A DNA stretch of 64,000 nt from assembly GCA_015062685.1 (NCBI GenBank), contig SUUE01000004.1, positions 17,242-81,241 of the forward strand, read 5' to 3'. Position 1 is the stretch's first letter; each line of letters starts with the position of its first letter. Below the pieces are notes generated by a model. The model searched no databases. It was not told where the DNA came from and saw nothing but the letters and a program-made list of their open reading frames with translations. The translations under genes were made by a program, and so were the position numbers. The DNA is from Coriobacteriaceae bacterium (GTDB lineage: Bacteria; Actinomycetota; Coriobacteriia; Coriobacteriales; Eggerthellaceae). Below, piece after piece: positions 43,004 through 52,100 of this stretch.

Positions 43004-45643
43004 CTACAGCAGGGTCGACGTGATAACGTCGCCCGTATTGTGAGAGCTGCCGGCTCCTTTGCGCCGATTGAGCCTGTGATTGCGGTTGTGGAGCTTCATG
43101 GCCTCGACGTCCTGCAGCACGGAATAGCGCGAGAACCCGGCGAGCGCATACACCGTGCAGGGCGTTCCATCGACCTCCGCGATCGACATGAGCCTTTCCT
43201 CGATCATGTCGCAGGCCGCTTGCAGCCGCTCGTCCGTGGCGCCTTGCGCCAAGATGACGAACCGCTCGGCGTAAACGTGCCCGATAGCGCAGCTCGCGCC
43301 CACGGCGTCCATGAGCACCTCGCCCACGCGGGCGAGCACCTTATCCCCGAACTCATACCCAAGCTCGTCGTTGATTTGCTGGAAGCTCTCGATGTTGACG
43401 CTGATCATGGCGAAGTCGATGCCGAGGCGCTTGTACGCGTCGACGAATTTCCACGTGGCCGACTCCAGCCCCGTGTAGTTCAGGACGCCCGAAATGGGGT
43501 CGCGCAGCGGGAGGCTGCTCGACGCCGCGCCGTTCTCGGCTTCCCGGTCCACGTCGGAGAAATAGCCGACGAGGCCCACGATGCGCCCGTTGCGGTATAC
43601 GGGCCGCTTCGTCGCGATGATGTTGTGCACCTCGCCGCGAACGATGCATTGCCCGGGAACGCCCTCCATGGCCTCGCCTTCGTTCAGCACGCGCAACTCG
43701 TGCTCCATGAACGGCACGGGGTCGATGTGCCAACCCATGTCCTCGTCGGTTTTCCCGATGATGTCGTCGAGCGAGTCGAAATGGTAGTAATCGAGGAACG
43801 CGCGGTTGGCGCCGACGAACTTGCGGTCGCGGTCCTTCCAGAACAGGCAGACACCCTCGTCTCTGATGAGCGCGCGCCAAAGGCTGCCGTCCGATATGCT
43901 GAGGTCGGCATTCTTGAGGTCCAGCTGCCCCTCGCCGTCTTGCGTGCCGTAGACGGCTTGCAGCAAGCCGCCGCTCATCCAGTGCGTGCCGCGGATGCAG
44001 AGCATGACCTGCCTGCCCGGCCGTTCTTCCAGATGGATCAGCGCATACAGCTTCCAAACGTAGTCGCCGCCCTCCTGGCGCGTGCGGAAGAAGCCTGTCA
44101 GGTACCTCTCGCCGGTCTTCTTGATGCGCTCCACCATGTTGTCATGGTTCATGAACTGAAGGTAGCGCTTGCGGTCGGAGGGGTAGATTTCCGTGTCCGC
44201 GAAAGCCTCCGTGACGTCATCGAAGTCCGGCGTCTCATATTGGATGCGCCATCCAGCCGTGCTGAACACGGGTTCGCTGAACCCCTCGTCGAGGTGCAGG
44301 ATGTCGATGTGCTCGTAGATGCTGTACAGCACGTGAAGCGTCTCGGCCATGCGGTCGTGCCGCTTGCGCTCGTTCTGCTCGATGGTGTCGTCGATGGAGA
44401 CGAGCAGCGCCGTGCGGCCACCTTGGCTCGTGATGTGCTTTGCCCTCATGACGCAGGCGACATCGCCCACCATGTAGTCGATGCGCGCGAACTTATCTCG
44501 CGCAATAGTGCCGACGAGGTGCCGCGCCTGGCGCGCAAGCGGCCGGCGCGGGTCGTTGATGCGCTCCTCGGCCTCCTCGATCGAGTAGATGCCCACGTTC
44601 TCGAGGCCTTCCCTGAAGATTTGGTTGGAGTCGATGAAGCGGAAGCGCTTGTCGTGGTATTCGATGATGGCGAGCGGCATGCTCGTAAGGTGCCCGTGCC
44701 CCATGCCCGAAGGAGTCAGGTCGCGCTCGGAAATGCTGAGCATGTTCACTGACCCGATCTTCTCGAAATAGTGCTTCTCGGCCCTCGACTCGATGCCGAT
44801 GCGGCCGCAGATCTCGTCCATGTCGTCTTCGTTGTAGGGCAGCGGCTTGCCGAACAGGTAGCCCTGCATCTTCTCGCACCCTATACGGCGCAGGAACCTG
44901 CGGTGCTCCTCGGTCTCGACGCCTTCGGCGAGCGTCTGGATGCCCAGCTTCTTCGCCATGTCGACGACCGAGGCCAGAATCGTCCTCGATTTGTCGCCGA
45001 AGCGGTTCAGGAACTCCATGTCGATTTTCAGCTCGTCGAAGTCGAAGTCCTTGAGCGCGTTGAGCGTGGAGTAGCCGCTCCCGAAGTCGTCCATCCACAC
45101 CTGGTAGCCCACGGCGTGGAACTTGCCGACCATGCCTGCCATGAACGTGGGGTCCGCGCCGAACACCGATTCGGTGATCTCGATGTTGAGCATGCCGCGG
45201 GGCACCTCGTTCTCGTGGACGGCCTCTTCCACGACGTTGAAGATGTCGCAGAGGTCGAAGTCGAGCCTGGACAGGTTGAACGACAGGGGCACGTTCGGCA
45301 CGCCGTCCTCGACGCTCTTCCGGTACGTGCGGCACACCTGGTGGATGATGCTGCAATCGAGCAGATGTATCAGGCGGGCTTCCTCGAGCGCGGGGATGAA
45401 CGTGGCAGGCGAGAGCAGCCCGTAAACGGGATCCTCCCAGCGCGCGAGCGCCTCGAGCCCGCAGAGCTTTCCCGTGAGCGTGCGGATGACCGGTTGGAAA
45501 TACGGCTTGATCCAGCCCTTTTCGATGGCCTCCTCGATGTGCGAGACGATGTACGCGCGCATTTCGGCGTCGCTAGGCAGGGCGGCGGCGCCGTTCGCGC
45601 CGGAGCCAGCCGAGGCATCGATATGACTTTCCTCATGGCTCAT
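43004..45643 (-). CDS. EAL phosphodiesterase with PAS domains and a degenerate GGDEF
   Basis: 879 residues in unusual order. The EAL domain comes first (about 30-285) with key residues intact: GLEALARW, NIEITES, WMDDFGSGYS, LKIDMEF, AEGVET and MQGYLFGKPLP, so it should cleave cyclic di-GMP. Two or three PAS-like segments follow (about 305-370, 430-540, 600-700). The C-terminal ~170 residues are a GGDEF fold whose signature is replaced by HVYAERF, so it cannot be a cyclase but may bind GTP or act structurally. No membrane helix is seen. The ATG follows AAAGGG. Confidence 0.9.
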   Translation of the reverse strand: MSHEESHIDASAGSGANGAAALPSDAEMRAYIVSHIEEAIEKGWIKPYFQPVIRTLTGKLCGLEALARWEDPVYGLLSPATFIPALEEARLIHLLDCSIIHQVCRTYRKSVEDGVPNVPLSFNLSRLDFDLCDIFNVVEEAVHENEVPRGMLNIEITESVFGADPTFMAGMVGKFHAVGYQVWMDDFGSGYSTLNALKDFDFDELKIDMEFLNRFGDKSRTILASVVDMAKKLGIQTLAEGVETEEHRRFLRRIGCEKMQGYLFGKPLPYNEDDMDEICGRIGIESRAEKHYFEKIGSVNMLSISERDLTPSGMGHGHLTSMPLAIIEYHDKRFRFIDSNQIFREGLENVGIYSIEEAEERINDPRRPLARQARHLVGTIARDKFARIDYMVGDVACVMRAKHITSQGGRTALLVSIDDTIEQNERKRHDRMAETLHVLYSIYEHIDILHLDEGFSEPVFSTAGWRIQYETPDFDDVTEAFADTEIYPSDRKRYLQFMNHDNMVERIKKTGERYLTGFFRTRQEGGDYVWKLYALIHLEERPGRQVMLCIRGTHWMSGGLLQAVYGTQDGEGQLDLKNADLSISDGSLWRALIRDEGVCLFWKDRDRKFVGANRAFLDYYHFDSLDDIIGKTDEDMGWHIDPVPFMEHELRVLNEGEAMEGVPGQCIVRGEVHNIIATKRPVYRNGRIVGLVGYFSDVDREAENGAASSSLPLRDPISGVLNYTGLESATWKFVDAYKRLGIDFAMISVNIESFQQINDELGYEFGDKVLARVGEVLMDAVGASCAIGHVYAERFVILAQGATDERLQAACDMIEERLMSIAEVDGTPCTVYALAGFSRYSVLQDVEAMKLHNRNHRLNRRKGAGSSHNTGDVITSTLL

Positions 45644-45767
45644 GTCAACCCTTTCGACAGGTGCCGGCCGTGGTGGAAACCCATCCTGCTCTCGCTGCGT
45701 GCGAGAAGCTAGATTATATCTTAGTGCGTATGCTGTCGGCCGTTTGGGAACGGTGACAAATCGTCAT

Positions 45768-46877
45768 CTACTCGAACGGGAAGCGGTAGTCGAGCCCCAG
45801 CTTATCGCGCAGGTACACGAATTCCTTCTGTACGGATTCGCTCACCGGCACGCCCTTGTCCTTGCGGTCGAGCCAGGCCAGGTACTCCTTCTCGCCGGCC
45901 GTGTAAATGCGGTCGTGGCCGGGGGCCTTCTTGGATGCGCGCAGCTGGCGGCAGATCTCGCCGGCGGTCTTCTTGAATTCCTCGGTGCCCGCGAACGCCT
46001 CGGGGTTCACGACGAAGAAGAAGTGGCCCAGGTGGTACATCTGCGGCGAGCCGTCGGGCGCGACGCCCGTGAGCGCCTTCATGAACTGACCGCCCGAGAG
46101 CGCAGCGGAAAGGATCTCGACCACGGCCGCATAGCCGTAGCCCTTGTAGCCGCACATCTCGTCGCCGGGGCCGCCGCCCAGCGGGGCGAGCGCGGCCGTG
46201 CCGTCCACGAGCATCTTCAGGATCTCCTCGGAATCGGTGACCTCCGAGCCGTCCTGCGCGACGACCATGCCGGCGGGCGTGGGCTTGCCGGAGCGCGCCC
46301 AGTACTCGATCTTGCCGCGCTGCACGATGGACGTGGCGCAGTCGATGCAGAAGGGGAACTCCTCGTCGGTGGGCAGCGAGAACGTGAGCGGGTTCGTGCC
46401 CATCATGTTCTCGACGCCGAACGTCGGGGAGATGGAGGGGCGAGCGTTCGTGCCGGTGATGCCCACCATGCCCTCCTTGCTGGCCATAGTGGTCCAGTAA
46501 CCGGCGATGCCGTAGTGCGTGGAGTTGCGGATCGCGCCGCCCGCCATGCCGTAGGTCTTCGCCTTCTCGATGAGCTTCTCCATGACGCGGTAGCTCGCCA
46601 CCATGCCCATGCCGTCGTGCGCGTCGGCGAGGATGGTCGTGGGCGTTTCCTTCACGATCTCGAGCTCGGTCTTGGGGAGCAGCGTGCCGCGCTCGATACG
46701 GTCGATGTAGATGGGCTTGAAGCGGTTGCAGCCGTGGCTCTCGATGCCGCGGCGATCCGATTCCACCAGCACGTCGGCGCAGATTGCGGCGTCCTCGCGC
46801 GGTACGCCGTAGGCCTCGAACACGTCGATCATGAACGAGGTGACCATTTCCCAAGGTACGTACGGGCGAGTTTCCAT
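45768..46877 (-). CDS. Ldh2/malate dehydrogenase-like oxidoreductase
   Basis: 369 residues of the NAD(P)-dependent LDH2/MDG family, which reduces alpha-keto acids or imino acids and is unrelated to Rossmann lactate dehydrogenases. SDRRGIESHGCNRF holds the catalytic His region, and NSTHYGIAGYW and GYKGYGYAAVVEIL are conserved. The ATG at 46877 has GGAG at good spacing; an ATG seven codons upstream is possible. It is preceded by a thioredoxin gene on the same strand. Candidate substrates are malate, lactate, ureidoglycolate and similar. Confidence 0.87.
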   Translation of the reverse strand: METRPYVPWEMVTSFMIDVFEAYGVPREDAAICADVLVESDRRGIESHGCNRFKPIYIDRIERGTLLPKTELEIVKETPTTILADAHDGMGMVASYRVMEKLIEKAKTYGMAGGAIRNSTHYGIAGYWTTMASKEGMVGITGTNARPSISPTFGVENMMGTNPLTFSLPTDEEFPFCIDCATSIVQRGKIEYWARSGKPTPAGMVVAQDGSEVTDSEEILKMLVDGTAALAPLGGGPGDEMCGYKGYGYAAVVEILSAALSGGQFMKALTGVAPDGSPQMYHLGHFFFVVNPEAFAGTEEFKKTAGEICRQLRASKKAPGHDRIYTAGEKEYLAWLDRKDKGVPVSESVQKEFVYLRDKLGLDYRFPFE

Positions 46878-46932
46878 AATGCGCTCCAATCTATCCATGT
46901 TGCCGGCATCCCGCCGGCTCTTCGTCAATCTA

Positions 46933-47283
46933 TTATAGCGGCCTCGTCGTGGGCGCGGCGCCCCCGTCGAGGACGAAGCGTATGCGCTCCTCGAGCCGGT
47001 CCTCGGTCACGAGCTCGTCGAAGAGCGGCGTCTTCATGCCGTCGGCCACGAGCACGATGTAGGGGAGTGCGGCGACGGCGAACTTGATGCGCAGCGCCTT
47101 GTTCTCGTCGGTGTCGACGGTGCAGAACTTCACCTCGCCGTTGAACTTCTCAGAAAGGCTCTCGAGCGTCGGGGCCATCTTCTTGCAGGGCCCGCACCAT
47201 GCGGCGGTGAACTCGATGAGGCAGGGAATGGGGCTGTTCGCCACCTCGTCCTCGAACGTCGCGTCTGTAATCACGTGGACCAT
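46933..47283 (-). CDS. Thioredoxin
   Basis: 116 residues with the active site AAWCGPCKKM (Cys30, Cys33), VDTDENKAL and the cis-proline segment VAALPYIVLV. It is a classical cytoplasmic thioredoxin, without signal peptide. The ATG at 47283 has GGAGG at 6-base spacing; an in-frame ATG two codons upstream is too close to that site. It precedes the Ldh2-like gene by 55 bases and may be co-transcribed. Confidence 0.9.
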   Translation of the reverse strand: MVHVITDATFEDEVANSPIPCLIEFTAAWCGPCKKMAPTLESLSEKFNGEVKFCTVDTDENKALRIKFAVAALPYIVLVADGMKTPLFDELVTEDRLEERIRFVLDGGAAPTTRPL

Positions 47284-47356
47284 GGTCATCCTCCATCCTA
47301 CGGCGGCGCGGCCTGCGCGCCTCTGCCTATCTTAACGCCAAATTGCACCTTGGCGG

Positions 47357-47362
47357 TATAAT
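47357..47362 (+). promoter_or_regulatory. -10 box of the small basic membrane protein gene
   Basis: A perfect TATAAT, 38 bases before the start codon at 47400. The region upstream lacks a clear -35. Confidence 0.5.
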
Positions 47363-47399
47363 GTCCGAGCTAAAAACAACTTCCGTGCAGGTGGGGATC

Positions 47400-47606
47400 A
47401 TGGCCAAGAAGAAAAAGATGACGAAGGCGCAGGCAGCGGCGGCGCGCAAGGATACGACGCTCAGGAAGCGCGAGTACGGCAAGCCCGTCGACTCGAGTGG
47501 CCCGAAGGACGCCGGCTCGCGCACCGCGATCATCGTCACCGTCGCATCGCTCGTCCTTGTCGCCGTGGTCGCCGCCGTGTACGCGGTCCCGACCTTGATG
47601 GGCTAG
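47400..47606 (+). CDS. Small basic single-span membrane protein
   Basis: 68 residues: a Lys-rich N-terminus (AKKKKMTKAQAAAARKD), a short polar middle, and one hydrophobic segment (about 43-65) ending in VPTLMG. The ATG at 47400 follows AGGTGGGGATC. It has the same plan as the protein at 16655, including a Pro-Thr near the end of the helix. It lies upstream of murB on the same strand. Function is not recognised. Confidence 0.65.
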   Translation: MAKKKKMTKAQAAAARKDTTLRKREYGKPVDSSGPKDAGSRTAIIVTVASLVLVAVVAAVYAVPTLMG

Positions 47607-47673
47607 CGCCGAAGCCCCGAGGCGCCCGTCTTGTGGGTTTGTTGCCCTTTCCTTATCGCGCGGCGCGCTGCGT

Positions 47674-47679
47674 TACAAT
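47674..47679 (+). promoter_or_regulatory. -10 box of a possible leaderless murB message
   Basis: TACAAT is followed by exactly seven bases and then the murB ATG, with no ribosome site between. Transcription would start at or beside the start codon. Confidence 0.5.
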
Positions 47680-47686
47680 GGCGGGC

Positions 47687-48601
47687 ATGACATCACTGAC
47701 TGACAGCTTTATCGAAATCGCAGGCGCCGAGGGCGTGCTGCTCAACGAGCCGATGAGCGCCCACACCACGTTCCGCGTGGGCGGCCCGGCCGACTGGTTC
47801 ATCATGCCCCGCAGCGTCGGGGAGCTGCGCTCCGTCTTGGAGCTGTGCGATGCCGAGGGCGTCCGCCCGTACGTCATGGGGCGCGGCAGCAACCTGCTCG
47901 TGGCCGACGAGGGACTCCGCGGCGCCGTCGTGCAAATCGCCCAGAACATGGCAGGGGTGGAAGCGTTCCCCGACGGCACGGTCAAGGCGCAGGCGGGCGT
48001 TTCCAATGCCAAGGTCGCTGCGGTGGCGTACCGCGCGAGCCTCGCGGGCTACGAGTTCGCGGCGGGAATCCCCGGCACGGTGGGCGGCGCGGCCATCATG
48101 AACGCCGGCGCCTACGACGGCGAGTTCCGCGACGTGGCGGTGGAGGTAACGTGCCTTTCCCCCAGCTACGAGGTTGTCAAGGTGCCCGCCGAGGAGGCCG
48201 ACTGGTCGTACCGCCATTCGGCGATGGGCGACAACGGCATGATCGTGCTCGACGCCACGCTCAAGCTGCACCCCGGCGACCCCGAGGAGATCCAGGCCCG
48301 CATGGACGACCTGGCGCACCGACGATCCAGCAAGCAGCCGCTCGACGTCCCGTCCGCCGGTTCTACCTTCAAGCGCCCGCCCGGGCACTTCGCCGGCAAG
48401 CTCATCCAGGATGCGGGCATGCAGGGCCACGCCGTGGGAGGCGCCATGGTCTCGACCAAGCACGCTGGGTTCGTGGTGAACGCCAACAACGCCACAGCCG
48501 CCGATGTCCTCCAGGTCATCCGCGACGTCCAAGCCGAAGTCCAATCTCAATTCGGGGTAACCCTAACCCCCGAAGTGCGCATGTGGGGCTTCGACCTCTA
48601 A
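47687..48601 (+). CDS. murB: UDP-N-acetylenolpyruvoylglucosamine reductase
   Basis: MurB reduces the enolpyruvyl group of UDP-GlcNAc-enolpyruvate with NADPH and FAD to make UDP-MurNAc for peptidoglycan. FRVGGPADWF, GRGSNLLVADEGLRG and GIPGTVGGAAIMNAGAY are hallmark flavin and substrate segments, and SAGSTFKRPPG holds the catalytic Ser. The product is 304 residues and appears to be the type II form lacking the extra loop. The ATG at 47687 is used because 18 codons upstream, from 47633, are not conserved-looking. Confidence 0.94.
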   Translation: MTSLTDSFIEIAGAEGVLLNEPMSAHTTFRVGGPADWFIMPRSVGELRSVLELCDAEGVRPYVMGRGSNLLVADEGLRGAVVQIAQNMAGVEAFPDGTVKAQAGVSNAKVAAVAYRASLAGYEFAAGIPGTVGGAAIMNAGAYDGEFRDVAVEVTCLSPSYEVVKVPAEEADWSYRHSAMGDNGMIVLDATLKLHPGDPEEIQARMDDLAHRRSSKQPLDVPSAGSTFKRPPGHFAGKLIQDAGMQGHAVGGAMVSTKHAGFVVNANNATAADVLQVIRDVQAEVQSQFGVTLTPEVRMWGFDL

Positions 48602-48622
48602 TTTCTTTTATCCTTGCTGCCC

Positions 48623-48795
48623 GCCCTCTGCTCCCTTTGCCGCGATCAGGGGCCACTGAAGCTAACCGCTCCTCGTTTCGGCGAAGCAGCTGCGGAACTC
48701 GCTCGCTTCGCTCGCTCAAACAGTCCTCGCTCCCGCTTCGCCTACACTCGTCGCAGCTTCAGAAGCCCCTGATCGCGGCAAAGGGAGCAGAGGGC
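48623..48795. repeat. Large inverted repeat, 31-base perfect arms
   Basis: Arms 48623-48653 and 48765-48795 are perfectly complementary (outer ends GCCCTCTGCTCCC and GGGAGCAGAGGGC). After a three-base mismatch the pairing resumes with TGAAGCT/AGCTTCA. The 90-base interior contains further short repeats such as CTCGCTCGCTTCGCTCGCTC. No protein-coding frame of note. It may be a MITE-like element or a structured RNA. The remaining gap to 49198 holds a T-run (about 48836-48844) and the repeats listed next. Confidence 0.85.
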
Positions 48796-48948
48796 TATCG
48801 TATGTTCAAGAATGACGCCAAGCCCCACTTCGTTCATTTTTTTTAAAAGAAGAAGCCGCGCGCATCCGTTACGTATTGGCGGCATTGCGACGCGCTATAA
48901 CGTGAGCTCGAGTTGAATTCTGCTCAACGCCCGTTACTAGTTGGTAGC

Positions 48949-49173
48949 CCCTCGGGGTCGGGATGCATGCGCCGGCGATTACGCAGCCGCAAAATCATTA
49001 TGTTGGATAAACGTCGTGGGCGAGTATCCCGAGCCGGCGCATGCATCCCGACCCCGAGGGGCGGCGCGAGCCGGCGCATGCATCCCGGCCCCGAGGGGCG
49101 GCGGGTGCGAATGAGCGTTTAGCGGGGCGAGTATCCCGAGCCGGCGCATGCATCACGACCCCGAGGGGCGGCG
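48949..49173. repeat. Second repeat family, 36-base units
   Basis: Three direct copies start GAGCCGGCGCATGCATCC at 49031, 49068 and 49138, each ending CCCCGAGGGGCGGCG. An inverted copy lies at 48949-48977. Two of the direct copies share the upstream CGAGTATCCC. Units contain small palindromes GCATGC and CCCCGAGGGG. They are unrelated in core to the CCGCGG family. Confidence 0.85.
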
Positions 49174-49198
49174 CGGACAGGAATGAAAGAGCGGCGAT

Positions 49199-52100
49199 TT
49201 ACCTCCTCGGTCCGCGGCGGATAGTGATCTGGGCGCGGCGTTCGAGGCGGCGCACGGCGAGGGCTGCGCCTCCTAGCCCGAGGGCACCTGCTCCCACGAA
49301 CACGACGAGCGGGAGGGGGATGAGGTCTCCCGTCTTCGCCATCGTGGTCGGCGGCGCGGGCGGGGCGGGTTTCACTTCCTGCACCACCACGACGGGCGTC
49401 TCGGGCTTCGGCTCCTCAGGGGGCAGGGGCTCCTCTGGGGGCGCGGGCTCCTCGGGCGGGGCGGGCTCTTCCGGCTTGGGCTCGAACGTCACCGTCTGCC
49501 CTTCGTCGGCGATGTCGGCATGGGTCGCGTACGTGGCTCCGCGGCGCGTGAGCTCCTCGAAGGCGACGACGCTGCGTCCTGCCAGGTCGGGTGCCGCGAA
49601 CGCGAACGTGACCTGCGCGGTGCCCTCCGAGCCGTCGGGCACGAAGCTCGTCTGCGCGCGCAGGGGCGTGCCGTACCGGTCGAGAGCGATGCCCTCGTCG
49701 GCGCCGTCGGCTCCCCGGAGGTGCAGCGTGCCCGTCACCGTGTAGGCCTCGCCCGGCGTGAGGCCGCGGTACGACACGTTGTCCACCAGGACCACGGCCT
49801 CCCCCGCCGATGCCCTGTGGTCCCCGTCGGACGCGTCGGCGAGCTCGGTGGCGATGCCGGGCACGCGCACCGTCTGGCCCTCGTAGGTCAGGTCCTCGTG
49901 GGATGCGATGACGTTTCCGCCGGAGTCCTCGAGCTGCTCGAAGGCCACGAGGCGCGCGCCCTCCATGTCGGCCGTGTCTATGGCGAAGTCCACCCCGATG
50001 GTGCCCGCCGTTCCGCTCGGCTCGAACGTGACCGCACTCTCCGCGATGACCCCCTCGTCGTTGCCGTCGGCCCCCACGAGGTGCATGGTTCCCCGCATGG
50101 TGTAGCTCTTTCGCATGTCGAGGTTGACGTAGCTCACGGTGTCCGTCACCGTCGCGGTCGTGTTCGCGGCCATGAGCCGCACGCCGTTGCCATCGGTGAG
50201 CGACGTGTTCACGATGGGGCCGGGGTTGTCGTCGACCGTGCCAAGGTCGAGCTCGCGCCCGTCGCGCTCGATGGTCACGGCGAACGAGGCGAGGTCGTAG
50301 CCCTCGTTGGCGGCGCACCTCAGCTCGGCGACCGTGTACGTGTCGTAGGGCAGGGCGCCCAGGGAGTCGTCGGGCGGGCACGAGGCGTCGCTGCGCCCGT
50401 CGAACCAGATGCCCGCGGACGGGTCGATCCGCTCGTCGTCGACCGCCAGCGCGCCGTCCCTCTCCATCAGCGCAGCGTCGTTCGCGTTGGTCTTTGCGGT
50501 GTGGGCGTTCCACGACGCGGCGGTCGAGAGCATACCGTTCTCGTCGGTGACCGCGACATGGCTCTCGCCCGTGGTCGTGGACGTCACGAGGAACGGCACC
50601 TTGCCGAGGCGCGCCATGGAGTAGCCGTCCACCTTGCTGAAGGCGATGTCGCCGCGCACGACGCGGTTCGATGCCGCCGCGCCGTCGCGCAGGTCCACCA
50701 CCTGGCCGTCGTAGGCCACTTCGAAACTGCAGCTCCACGAGCGCGAGGCGTCGTCGTAGAGGTAGCCGTCAGCCGCCGAGCACTCGCGCACCACGTACGA
50801 CCCTGCTGGCAGGCAATCCGCGCTCGTCCATGCCTCTACGGCGTTGCCTGCTTGTGAGCATTCGAGCAGCTTCACGATCTCGCCGGGCTGGAACACGGCG
50901 CCGTCCACGATGACCGCGCGCTCGCTCGCGTTCTCGATGGAGAACTGGGCGCCTGCGAGCGATGCCGAGCCCTGCGGGAGGCCGGAGCCGTTCTGGCGGT
51001 CGATCTTCCCGATGGCCACGCCGCCGCGCGCGATGGCATCGCCGAAGGTGGGCGCGGAGTACACGTTGACGGCCTCCGTGTCGCCCCTGATCTGGAACAG
51101 CTTCGTTTCGCCGACGCCCGACCTGTCGCCGATCAGGTAGCCGTGCGGTGCGGCGGTTTCCTGGATGGTGACGGTGCCCAGGGGGATGGTCACCTGGCCC
51201 GCGCCCGTGCGGTAGTAGGGGTCGCCGCCGACGAGGTGCGCGTCGTCGGCCACGGCCACCCCGTCATCGCCCGTGGCGACGACCCAGGTGCGCGTGGGAG
51301 CGGCGGGCAGGCCGCCCAGCCCGTAGTAGCCGTCGTAATAGCGGATGGTGAACTGCGCCCCGGCGAGCGTCCCGTTGCCCTGTGGGGAGCCGTCCGGGGT
51401 CTGGGAATCCGCCTTCGAGGCCCAGAGCGTGACCGGGTTGGTCTGCGGCACGTCGACGACGTGTCCCGCGCCTGCGTTCACCCGCGCCGTGGCGCCTGGC
51501 TCCACGGCCACTTCGTAGATGGAGGAATCGAGCACGTAGCCCATCGGGGCGGCCAGCTCGGCAATGTAGTATTTTCCCGGGGCGAAGCGCTCGCCCGACG
51601 TCCACGAGCCCTGCGCGTCGGTGGAGAACGTGGCGGCCGCGCGATCGCTCCTGCGGCTCTCGGCCGCCCCGCGCGTCTCGAACACGCCGTACGTCGCGCC
51701 CTCCAGGCGGTAGCACGAGTTACCGTCGGTCAGGCTGGGGTTCGAGCTGCGCTTCTCGAGCGAGATGCCCCCGTTGAAATTCCAGGTGATGGTCACCGTC
51801 CCGCCAACGCGCTGGTAGCCGACGAGGCCGTACTCGTTCCACGTTTCCCCGTCTGTAGCGTCGGGCGGCGTGATGGTCACGTAGTAGCGCGCCCAACCCT
51901 CCGAGGTGTTGTACTCCACGAGCTCTGCCCAGTAGTCGGCGTAGACGTCGTGGGGTGCCGCGGCGGTGCGGTTGAGGCATTCGAACATGCCGTAGGGAAC
52001 GCAGCCCTCGAGCGTTCCGGAGAACGATGGGATGGTGAAGAAGCTCGTGCTGCCTACCATCCAGGTGGAGCCGATGTAGCAGGTGCCGCTCGCGGTTTCC

